Assembly: GCA_028709135.1 (NCBI GenBank)
Contig: JAQVXN010000164.1
Coordinates: forward strand, 1-5,255
Length of the DNA: 5,255 nt
Origin: Bacteroidaceae bacterium
Lineage (GTDB): Bacteria; Bacteroidota; Bacteroidia; Bacteroidales; Bacteroidaceae
Direction of reading: 5' to 3'
Part shown: one piece after another, positions 1 to 5,255 of the stretch
Position numbering within the stretch: position 1 is the stretch's first letter
How the letters are laid out: every line of letters begins with the position of its first letter
Notes under the pieces: model-generated
Databases searched by the model: none
Told to the model about the DNA's origin: nothing
Seen by the model: the letters and a program-made list of their open reading frames with translations, nothing else
Position numbers and translations under genes: made by a program

Positions 1-2976
1 TTAGTGCATCAACTGCAGCTTTCATTTCCGGAATGTAATTGTACTGCACACGCTCTGGATTCAAACCTGTATACATTTGGAATTCACTGACGTTCCATGT
101 TACACCCGTAATAAAAGGATTTACACACTTGCGAGTATCAACTTTATTCCTGTGCGTCGTATTCTTGATGACAAAGCGGATGTACTTGTATGAATTTACT
201 AAATCAATTTGAGGAGAGGTGTATGCCAACAAAGCAGCATCATCCAAATTCTCATTCAATTCAGTAATCTTGGTCCATTGGGTAGAATCAGAAGCCAAAA
301 CACTAGCGCCCAAAGCATCGTCATTTGTAGCAAGGATCTCAATATCATTCGGATTATCGTGCCAATCATTGTTACGTCCTGTGTATTGGAAGTAGAAGTT
401 ATTAATCGGCTCAGTGAGTTTCACCTGCAAGTTGTGATAACCGGTACCTACAGCGATGTTACTTGTATTATTAGTTATCCACGTGGTTTGCAATGCAGCC
501 CAACTATCTGCAGTTGTAGCCGGATCAGCCATTGCCGTATCCCAATGAGAATGGAAGATGGTTTCTGTATTGCCATCTATAAGATTGGCAAAAGAAGAAA
601 CATCGTCTGCACTACTACTATTGGAACTAAACTGATCCGCACTGCTAATCAGCTTTTGTTTAGCGCCCATGGCATTATTGTAAACCGTGTTGGACGAATC
701 AAGCAAAGCCGTGAATTCCGAATAATATGCATCTCGATCCACATAAAGATCATTTACCGCCTTAATTGCCGCCGTTAAGGCATCAACATCAGCCTGTGTA
801 GCGGTATTCGCAGTAACTTTCGTCCTTGCCTGTGTAATCAGTTCATCCAATGCATCGCAGGCTGCTTTCATTCCCGTTACAGTGTTATATTCGGAACTCG
901 CAGCTGGGTTATCATCATAAATCTGCATTTCGCTTAAATTAAACGTCACACCGGTAATCTCAGGAACAGCGAATGTACGTTCACTTTGTTTACCTTCATT
1001 TGTTGTATGTTTAACAACAAAGCGCAGATATTTGTAAGAACCATTAAGATCAATAAGAGGAGAAGCATACTTGGATAATGCTACATTGCCGGGGAATACA
1101 TCTGTCAAATCTGTTATTTCGGACCATGAAGAAGAATCTGCCGCAGCCGTGCTAGCACCCAGAGCATCGTCGTTGGTTGCATAAATGGTAATATGATCCG
1201 GACTGTCAGCCCAAGAAGCATCATCACGACCTGTATAGTTAAACTTCATTTTACTGATGGCATAAGGTAATGCAAATTGGAGGTTATGCCAACCGAGACC
1301 CAGAGCTCCTAAAACATTGTTCTTAAACGAGGCGTCCCAAACAGAGTGGAAAATGGTTGAGGTGTTGCCATCAATCAGATTGGCATAGGAAGAAGCTTCG
1401 GTAGTGCTTTGGGCATTGGACGAAATCTGAGAAGCCTTCGTAATCAATGCAGTATAATCATTAGCTTTGCCACGTGCTGTTTCTCCTTTTGTAATCGCAT
1501 GATTCAATGCAGAAGTAATAATTTCCTGCGGACCCTTATTGATTAACGTATTTATTAGGTTTTGATCGGTAACTTCCTTCAAATACCAAGCACATTCCCC
1601 ATTAGCTGAAGATGTCCAACGGCAAATTGTTCCGTTTTTACCGTAACCGTTATGGCTACTTTGAACATTGTAACCGTAGTTTGTCTTTATAGTTTCATTG
1701 AAAATGTTGAATTGTCCATTGCCAACAAACTTGAATTGTTGTGGCATATCGGGATTTTTGGATAAATATACCTGGGTGTCGTCAACATCTCTATCACCGA
1801 TCAGATTCTTAATATAAAATTTTGATGCAACATTCTGGATGGCAAAAGAGGTATTATTCATTAGTGTGATATGGAAAAGATACCTGCCTTGTGTTTGGTC
1901 TAAATCACCCCAGTAGAGTAAGCTGTCGCCTTCCGTATACATAGCTTTGGTTACGTTCGGCTGAAAAGTGGCGAAAGGTCCATTCGCACTGACTATATTG
2001 TAATAACCTTCTCGAACAGGATTGGGAATCAGGACATTATAAGCGCTTCTGTACTCTGCTTCAACGGCAGCATACTCTGCGTCACTATGGCTTTCTCCCA
2101 AATACTGTTCGGCCTTACTTTTTGCTGCAGTAAAGGCATCGTAGTTTGTTTGAGAATAGAAACCCGGGTCGGAGCCCAACATGGCAGAATAATTAAGATT
2201 TAAGCCGTTAATACTATCTACAAAAATCTGCAATTTATCCTTTGGACTGGTTACTTCGATCGCTTCGTACATTTGAAATTCACTCAGATTCCATGTAACT
2301 CCGGTAATGTCAGGTTTTACAAACTTACGGGAATCTACGGTGTTCATGTGAGTGGTTCCTTTGATGACAAAACGGATATATTTATAAGAAGCTCCCATTT
2401 CAATGACAGGCGAACTATAATTGGTAATAACTACATCCTTGATATTTGGATCTGTGAATTCTTCAATTTTAGTCCAAGATGCTGAAGTCGAAGCATCCAC
2501 GTTGGCAGCAAGAGCATCATCATTAGTGGCATAAATCAGAATGTCATTCGGATTGTCGTGCCAATCGTTGTTGCGTCCGGAATAATGGAAAATAAAAGAT
2601 GAAACAGGTTTGCTTAATGCTACCTGCAAGTTGTGATAGCCGATGCCAACAGCATCAGTTGGACGGTTTGTCTTCATCAAGGCGGCCCAAGATTCTGCTG
2701 TTGTATTGACGTCTCCCATGGCTGTTTCCCATACAGAATGGAAAATGGTTTCTGGATTTCCATCAATTAGGTTTGCGAAAGAGGAACCATCACCGGAACT
2801 GTTGCTGTTACTACTAAATTGGGAGGCTTCCGTAATCAGAGGCGCATCAGGGTCATAGGTGTATGTAGTACCTGAATTTTTAGTGCTCGTAGGGACTTAT
2901 TACTAGATCCGTCCGAAGCGTTCCACGTTGTGCTGCTTATTAAAAATAGCATCACTAATAGAAAATATTTTTTCAT
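1..2976 (-). CDS. Large secreted protein with tandem F5/8 type C (discoidin)-like domains; frameshifted, C-terminus outside window
   Basis: The ATG at 2976 follows an A-rich leader and begins a signal peptide (MKKYFLLVMLFLISSTTWNA, then SDGSS) with no lipobox, so the protein is probably exported to the periplasm or cell surface. That frame stops at 2836-2838. The rest lies in another frame, open from 2896 to the left edge (965 codons). Adding one base in the GGG run at 2892-2894 rejoins them. Order by plus coordinate: discoidin-like domain 1 (2842-2261), helical segment (2260-2030), possible ricin-type beta-trefoil (2028-1565, with NVASKFYIKN), helical linker, domain 2 (1448-911), FIVAR-like helices (910-655), domain 3 (654-62), then the start of another helical segment. 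Each discoidin-like copy has a LIDGN..T.FHS.W start, YK(Y)(I/L)RFV near the end and a final SE(F/M)Q(M/I)Y, as in F5/8C domains. Such modules bind glycans or proteins; the ligand and any catalytic domain beyond the edge are unknown. It could be a pseudogene if the frameshift is real. Confidence 0.85.
62..654 (-). repeat. Discoidin-like domain repeat, copy 3
   Basis: This copy encodes about 197 residues and shares with copy 1 the blocks SFANLIDGN, the ESWAAL/DSWAAL segment, GYHNLQV, GRNNDWHDNPNDI, ATNDDAL, SYKYIRFVIK and ITGVTWN.SEFQMY. It is followed by another helical segment (PEMKAAVDAL) that runs off the window edge, so more repeats may follow. Confidence 0.8.
911..1448 (-). repeat. Discoidin-like domain repeat, copy 2 (divergent)
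   Basis: This copy encodes about 179 residues with the same frame of motifs (ANLIDGNTSTIFHSVWD, WHNLQFAL, ATNDDALGAS, YKYLRFVV, NLSEMQIYD). It lacks the TTA(E/D)SWAAL segment found in copies 1 and 3. The NNDWHDNPND loop is replaced by DDASWADSPDH. It is therefore the most diverged of the three. Confidence 0.8.
2261..2842 (-). repeat. Discoidin-like domain repeat, copy 1
   Basis: This copy encodes about 194 residues, longer than the roughly 130-150 of a typical F5/8C domain. It carries the insertion block SGRNNDWHDNPND followed by ATNDDALAAN, and a TTAESWAAL segment after the FHSVW motif. It is closely similar to copy 3 at both protein and DNA level, for example around TATCACAACTTGCAGGT, which both copies contain on the minus strand. 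Confidence 0.8.
2836..2976 (-). other. Signal-peptide fragment ORF created by the frameshift
   Basis: Read without correction, the gene's start frame gives only 46 residues. The first 27 or so are a good export signal and mature N-terminus: KK, a hydrophobic core at residues 5-13, a small-residue cleavage region near A20, then a Ser/Asn-rich linker. The remaining residues (from SLRALKIQ onward) have no domain character and reflect reading past the shift. An automated annotator might call this fragment alone, or start the large gene at an internal methionine. The signal peptide belongs to the large protein. Confidence 0.6.
2890..2898 (-). other. Probable single-base frameshift site
   Basis: On the minus strand the coding frame moves by one base at AAG-TCC-CTA. 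Lengthening the C run from three to four gives ...SSNKSPTSTKNSGTTY, a smooth Ser/Thr linker into domain 1. In the downstream frame, three consecutive stops (TAG TAA TAA) lie immediately upstream of the junction, so that frame cannot extend further back and has no nearby ATG. No other disruption appears in the 965 codons that follow, so this is either a very recent mutation or a sequencing/assembly error. Confidence 0.75.
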
Positions 2977-3022
2977 TTTGTAATTTTTTAGGTTAATAAA
3001 ATTTTGAAATTGAAGTGCTTCC

Positions 3023-3040
3023 GTTTGATATATAACAAAC
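3023..3040. repeat. 18-bp near-palindrome in the leader of the surface-protein gene
   Basis: GTTTGATATATAACAAAC matches its reverse complement at 16 of 18 positions, with perfect GTTTG/CAAAC arms. It sits just downstream of the candidate -7 element and 47 bp before the start codon on the minus strand. That placement suits an operator or a small 5' leader hairpin, but the low-complexity core means chance cannot be excluded. Confidence 0.35.
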
Positions 3041-3048
3041 TATATCTT

Positions 3049-3056
3049 CAAAAATA
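3049..3056 (-). promoter_or_regulatory. Candidate Bacteroidetes -7 promoter element
   Basis: On the minus strand this reads TATTTTTG, an exact match to the Bacteroides -7 consensus TAnnTTTG. It lies 72 bases before the start codon of the large surface-protein gene, implying a leader of about 65 nt. I see no TTTG at the usual -33 spacing, so the promoter would be weak, activator-dependent, or a chance match in AT-rich DNA. Confidence 0.3.
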
Positions 3057-3202
3057 GAATTTATGGTTTTTCTGCTATCTATAATAGAGGTGAGAACCAT
3101 ATCATACATAGATATTTGCGTATTGATTAGGCACGTTCTGGAAAATACACTAATTTGTTCTGTTCGTATCAGCAACAGCAATTATATTAGACTCGGTTAA
3201 TA

Positions 3203-3246
3203 TGCATTTTTAATGGGTTAAAATGCACTTTCATAATTAAAATGCA
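3203..3246. repeat. Three-copy TTAAAATGCA motif cluster (possible operator)
   Basis: TTAAAATGCA occurs at 3218-3227 and again at 3237-3246, exactly 19 bp apart (just under two helical turns). An inverted copy with one extra T, TGCATTTTTAA, lies at 3203-3213. Direct copies in phase plus an inverted copy resemble a regulator binding cluster. It is about 230 bp upstream of the minus-strand surface gene and about 770 bp from the plus-strand operon. Confidence 0.35.
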
Positions 3247-3411
3247 AATTAGATTTTGTCTGATAGAGCTGAATTCCGCTTGGTTAAGTCTTTCCTTTTT
3301 TCATCGTTATAAATGCTTAATAGTTTGTTCTGCTCTTTTTGGTGGCGGAATATGACCCGACACATGAACTAATGAAAAAAAAGAGGCACAGTCTTATCTT
3401 TTTCACTATTA

Positions 3412-3544
3412 ACCTGTGAGGTTCCGCTAAGACCCAAAATCGAATAGAAGAAAAAGCAATCTGCGCCCCCTAAGGGGTACAAACATTACTTTGACTGATT
3501 ACTCTCGATTTTTTTGCTGTTGAAATTTAGCGGATTCCACAGGT
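3412..3544. repeat. 133-bp imperfect inverted repeat (MITE-like or IS remnant)
   Basis: The left arm ACCTGTGaggTTCCGCTAA (3412-3430) pairs with the right arm TTAGCGGAttcCACAGGT (3527-3544). An inner pair AAAATCGA (3436-3443) and TCGATTTT (3505-3512) continues the symmetry with unequal spacing. A perfect CCCCT-A-AGGGG hairpin (3467-3477) sits near the centre. No transposase and no clear target-site duplication were found. The size and terminal symmetry suit a miniature inverted-repeat element or two facing IS ends; a structured RNA or terminator-like region is an alternative. Confidence 0.45.
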
Positions 3545-3657
3545 CGATTCATCGTCAACTCATGATGTTAGTATAACTGAATATATTGTCTGTTTCTTAA
3601 CAACATGTTTTTTATTTGCGGTGCAAGTTAAGCACTTTTTTACAAATGACAAAATTT

Positions 3658-3832
3658 TCAGGGACTTTTACCATAAAATTGTTCATTTTGTTTTTCGCTT
3701 TTTAATGTTGGAGAGATTTCTGCCTTTCCTTCTTTTTTGTATTGCTTATTGTACGCTTTAACAGATGCTAGCTACATCTTTCAGTTTGGCAGACCGTTTG
3801 CACGTTTCATGGATCAAAAACAAAAAGGTAAG
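3658..3832 (-). pseudogene. Possible decayed coding relic (frameshifted)
   Basis: Two adjoining minus-strand open stretches look more protein-like than the surrounding intergenic DNA. The first (3832-3758) contains HETCKRSAKLKDVAS. The second (3771-3658) contains SVKAYNKQYKKEGKAEISP and ends QFYGKSP before TGA. They overlap around 3758-3771 and could be joined by a one-base frameshift. No start codon or family match is evident, and both stretches are short and Lys-rich, so an AT-rich chance reading remains quite possible. If real, it may belong with the 45-codon frame just upstream on the same strand. Confidence 0.2.
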
Positions 3833-3855
3833 CTACAAAAGTGTATTTGATCGGG

Positions 3856-3993
3856 TTATTCTTGTTTTATTCTCGGATACAGTTTTTTATGAAGTTCCGG
3901 AAAGCTCTCGTTTGTCAGATGTTTCTGCAAGGTAATGGTTTTTGCGTTCTTCAGTTTATCTAGGCCTTTCAATAAAATATTTTTAAACTTCAT
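3856..3993 (-). CDS. Possible small hypothetical protein or gene fragment (45 aa)
   Basis: A 45-residue Lys-rich frame runs from the ATG at 3993 to a TAA at 3856. The product is basic and probably helical (it begins MKFKNILLKGLDKLKNAKTI and includes FPELHKKLYP), with no membrane segment or motif I recognise. Varied codon use (CTG, CCG, CAG, ACC) and a GGAG four bases before the ATG favour real coding. Against it, only 24 bp separate this ATG from the divergent ferredoxin start at 4018, too little for two promoters. Extending the frame upstream would overlap the ferredoxin gene. It may be the leftover end of a decayed gene. Confidence 0.3.
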   Translation of the reverse strand: MKFKNILLKGLDKLKNAKTITLQKHLTNESFPELHKKLYPRIKQE

Positions 3994-4017
3994 TCGTCTC
4001 CATAAGAAAAAGACAAA

Positions 4018-4224
4018 ATGAAAATAACAATCAATCTTTTTTCGTATTCTTGTACGGGATGTGGCAGGTGTATAAGAGCCTGTCAAAATAATGTATTAAA
4101 GCTGGTTGGTAATGGGCATCGCCGTTTTATCAATGTCGCTCATGAAGAAACTTGTAATGGTTGTAAAGAATGCGAAAAGATTTGTAGACACGATGCCATC
4201 AAAATTATTAAAGAACGTGGGTAA
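4018..4224 (+). CDS. 2[4Fe-4S] ferredoxin-like protein
   Basis: This 68-residue protein has two classic cluster motifs: C12-x2-C15-x2-C18-x3-C22 and C46-x2-C49-x2-C52-x3-C56. It should therefore bind two [4Fe-4S] clusters and carry electrons in the cytoplasm, either alone or as a small subunit. The prolines that usually follow the fourth cysteine (CP) are replaced by Q23 and R57. The gap between motifs (23 residues) is compatible with a bacterial-type ferredoxin fold, and the region between (LVGNGHRRFINVAHEE) resembles the strands of such folds. The start at 4018 has an A-rich leader (AAGAAAAAGACAAA) typical of Bacteroidetes. The next gene begins 19 bp after its stop, so the two are almost certainly co-transcribed. 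The electron partner is unknown; a sensory role alongside the downstream sigma factor is inference. Confidence 0.9.
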   Translation: MKITINLFSYSCTGCGRCIRACQNNVLKLVGNGHRRFINVAHEETCNGCKECEKICRHDAIKIIKERG

Positions 4225-4243
4225 TATTAAAAAGAAAAACAAG

Positions 4244-4585
4244 ATGATAATGAAAAGAAAGAATTTTGGATCAGTCGCAACATTTGCAATAGTAATAGCG
4301 TTATACCTAATACTTGTATTGATTATTATGGGACTATGGAATTTAATCATTCCTGGAATTACCAGCTGGAACTGCATTAATTTTTGGCAGGCGCTAGGTC
4401 TTACTATTTTATGTAGGCTCTTATGTGGTAACATACACCATTTCAAAGGGTGGTTTTCGCATAAGCATTATGATGAGCATCATCGTCATAACAAACTATG
4501 CAATATGTCACCAGAAGAACGAGAGGCGTTTGTACGTAAGCGCTTTGAAAATCTAGTAAATGATGAAACAAGCGGGAAAGAATAA
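4244..4585 (+). CDS. Small membrane protein with His-rich cytoplasmic or periplasmic tail
   Basis: This 113-residue protein has a long hydrophobic stretch at residues 10-36, then NFWQALGLTILCRLL (46-60), a second hydrophobic or re-entrant segment. A His-rich patch follows (HKHYDEHHRH, 73-82), then SPEEREAFVRKRFE. The layout (membrane anchor, LWN..(I/M)P.I, .FWQALGL, His/charged tail ending in a PEER.F helix) is one I recognise from small Bacteroidetes proteins encoded beside ECF-type sigma factors. Their function is not established to my knowledge; metal binding by the His patch and control of the sigma factor are plausible inferences. ATG 4244 was chosen because it lies 19 bp after the ferredoxin stop; ATG 4250 is an alternative. 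A longer in-frame start at 4106 would overlap the ferredoxin gene by 119 nt and is unlikely. Its 3' end overlaps the sigma gene by 26 nt. Confidence 0.82.
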   Translation: MIMKRKNFGSVATFAIVIALYLILVLIIMGLWNLIIPGITSWNCINFWQALGLTILCRLLCGNIHHFKGWFSHKHYDEHHRHNKLCNMSPEEREAFVRKRFENLVNDETSGKE

Positions 4586-5129
4586 TGTTACAGCTATTTT
4601 TACCGCACTTCAACAAAAGTTGTTAACGTTTATAGCAAATCGTGTATCATCCGAAGAAGACGCTGAAGATCTTCTTCAGGACGTTTTTCTGCGTTTTCTA
4701 CAAACAGAAGAGAATGTATCGATCGAGAAGATATCAGCGTGGTTATATAAAGTTGCTCGAAACAGAATCATTGATTATTGGCGCAAAAAGAGAGAGACGA
4801 ATATACCCGCACCTTCAGACGACGAAGACGACGAAACCGCTATAAAAGAAATAACAGATATCTTAATCGAGAAAGATGCAAACCCAGAACAAGAATATTT
4901 GCGTAATTTTATATGGGAAGAAATTGAAAATGCGATGGACGAATTACCCAAAGAGCAAAGAGAAGTTTTTGAACAAACAGAGTTAGAAAATAAATCGTAT
5001 CAAGAGCTAGCATTAGATTCTAAAGTATCAATTAAGACTCTTCTTTCTAGAAAGCACTATGCGGTTCTCTTTTTACGCAAAAGGCTAAAGAAAATATATG
5101 AAATGGTACTTTACACCGATAAATATTAA
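4560..5129 (+). CDS. ECF-type RNA polymerase sigma factor (sigma-70 family)
   Basis: This 189-residue cytoplasmic protein has the two-domain layout of group 4 (ECF) sigma factors, which recruit RNA polymerase to a specific promoter set. Sigma region 2 spans about residues 15-80, with DAEDLLQDVFLRFL (34-47, region 2.2) and AWLYKVARNRIIDYWRKKR (60-78, regions 2.3-2.4, -10 recognition). An acidic linker (about 86-112, including DDEDDE) follows. Region 4 spans about 127-180 with ELPKEQREVF and the helix-turn-helix YQELALDSKVSIKTLLSRKHYAVL. LSRKHYAVL near the recognition helix is characteristic of a Bacteroidetes subgroup. Length is normal for the family. The start lies inside the preceding gene (26-nt overlap; ATG at 4560 or 4563), pointing to translational coupling. 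No FecR-type anti-sigma or SusC/D pair is adjacent, so it is not the classic iron- or glycan-responsive arrangement. The upstream membrane protein is the only candidate partner in view. Confidence 0.93.
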   Translation: MMKQAGKNNVTAIFTALQQKLLTFIANRVSSEEDAEDLLQDVFLRFLQTEENVSIEKISAWLYKVARNRIIDYWRKKRETNIPAPSDDEDDETAIKEITDILIEKDANPEQEYLRNFIWEEIENAMDELPKEQREVFEQTELENKSYQELALDSKVSIKTLLSRKHYAVLFLRKRLKKIYEMVLYTDKY

Positions 5130-5151
5130 GAAGGCTGGTTACATTTAAAAC

Positions 5152-5183
5152 GAGGACACCTTATTTTAATGTGTCCTCTTTTT
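5152..5183 (+). terminator. Rho-independent terminator of the sigma-factor operon
   Basis: GAGGACAC (5152-5159) and GTGTCCTC (5171-5178) form a perfect 8-bp stem with an 11-nt loop, followed by five T residues (5179-5183). It begins 22 bp after the sigma-factor stop. The AAAA at 5147-5150 on the other side of the stem would give a T run on the minus strand, so the terminator could also serve a convergent gene to the right. Confidence 0.88.
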
Positions 5184-5198
5184 AAGGATTGACAATTG

Positions 5199-5255
5199 AT
5201 GAAGATAGATTACCAGGCAAGTTGTAAGAGGTATTTAATTAGGAGTGATATCCAT
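5199..5255 (+). CDS. Possible start of a further gene, cut by window edge
   Basis: An ATG at 5199 opens a frame of 19 codons (MKIDYQASCKRYLIRSDIH) that reaches the right edge without a stop. AAGGA at 5184-5188 lies 10 bp before it and could be a ribosome binding site. The stretch is too short to assign. The alternative is the C-terminus of a convergent minus-strand gene: one minus frame is open from the edge to a stop near 5211-5213 (ending LLIKYLLQLAW), which would fit a bidirectional terminator. Confidence 0.2.
   Translation, partial: MKIDYQASCKRYLIRSDIH

Larger units (their letters stand above)
3057..4017. other. Long intergenic region without a convincing intact gene
   Basis: Nearly 1 kb separates the divergent surface-protein gene and the ferredoxin operon. 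Besides the motif cluster, inverted repeat and possible relics listed separately, I see no tRNA, rRNA, CRISPR array or known riboswitch. The plus-strand operon must be promoted from here. The nearest resemblance to a Bacteroides -7 box is TGTATTTG at 3842-3849, one mismatch from TAnnTTTG, with no matching -33 element, so I do not call it. Confidence 0.6.

Noticed and set aside
209..778. 189-codon plus-strand open frame
   Set aside because: It is antisense to discoidin-like domain 3 of the minus-strand gene, where the domain motifs are clear. The plus-strand translation shows no family features.
2273..2858. Two plus-strand open frames of 70 and 71 codons
   Set aside because: Both lie antisense within discoidin-like domain 1. 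Their sequence is explained by the minus-strand coding.
2890..2898. Programmed ribosomal frameshifting as the explanation for the split surface gene
   Set aside because: AAG-TCC-CTA is not a recognised slippery heptamer, and no strong downstream hairpin was apparent. A simple one-base loss in a short homopolymer run is more likely.
2993..3181. 62-codon minus-strand open frame just upstream of the surface gene
   Set aside because: It has no recognisable motif, and it spans the candidate promoter and near-palindrome of the surface gene. It is most likely a chance frame in AT-rich DNA.
3367..3402. Possible terminator from AAAAGA...TCTTTT
   Set aside because: The stem is only A-T/G-C poor pairing over six bases with a 12-nt loop. 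It is too weak to call, and no gene ends nearby.
3317..3406. GTG-initiated 29-codon minus-strand frame starting VKKIRLCLFFFISSCVGS, resembling a lipoprotein signal
   Set aside because: The lipobox-like FISSC is suggestive, but the frame ends after 29 codons, uses a GTG start with no supporting site, and has no continuation in other frames. A chance hydrophobic run from poly-T/A tracts is simpler.
4106..4243. Longer N-terminus for the membrane protein from the ATG at 4106
   Set aside because: It would overlap the ferredoxin gene by 119 nt. The extra residues look like an out-of-frame reading of the ferredoxin, while a start at 4244 fits normal operon spacing.
4096..4446. 116-codon minus-strand open frame
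   Set aside because: It is antisense to the ferredoxin and membrane-protein genes; its hydrophobic stretch mirrors the coding of the opposite strand.
4642..4845. 67-codon plus-strand frame inside the sigma factor
   Set aside because: It is an alternate-frame shadow over sigma region 2, which is unmistakable in the main frame.

Overview
The window looks like a chromosomal segment of a Bacteroidales bacterium (Bacteroides, Parabacteroides, Dysgonomonas or a relative; the genus cannot be fixed from here). Reasons: AT-rich intergenic DNA, A-rich gene leaders without strong Shine-Dalgarno sequences, a large exported multi-domain discoidin/FIVAR-type protein, and an ECF sigma factor ending in the LSRKHYAVL signature, paired with a small membrane protein of a type I know from Bacteroidetes.

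Positions 1-2976, minus strand: the 5' part of one very large gene for a secreted protein. A signal peptide is followed by three F5/8 type C (discoidin)-like domains, a helical segment and a possible beta-trefoil module between domains 1 and 2, and a FIVAR-like helical segment between domains 2 and 3. The gene runs off the left edge. A single-base frameshift at about 2892-2895 separates the signal peptide from the remaining 965 codons, which are free of stops.

Positions 2977-4017: about 1 kb with no convincing intact gene. It holds a candidate promoter and a near-palindrome just upstream of the minus-strand gene, three copies of a TTAAAATGCA-type motif (two direct, one inverted), a 133-bp imperfect inverted repeat resembling a MITE or IS remnant, and minus-strand fragments that may be the relic of a small gene.

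Positions 4018-5129, plus strand: a compact three-gene operon of a 2[4Fe-4S] ferredoxin-like protein, a small membrane protein with a His-rich tail, and an ECF-type sigma factor. The last two genes overlap by 26 nt, and a strong intrinsic terminator follows at 5152-5183. The grouping suggests, by inference only, a redox- or envelope-linked regulatory unit. Nothing in the sequence ties it to the divergent surface protein. The last 72 bases hold only a weak open frame running off the right edge.
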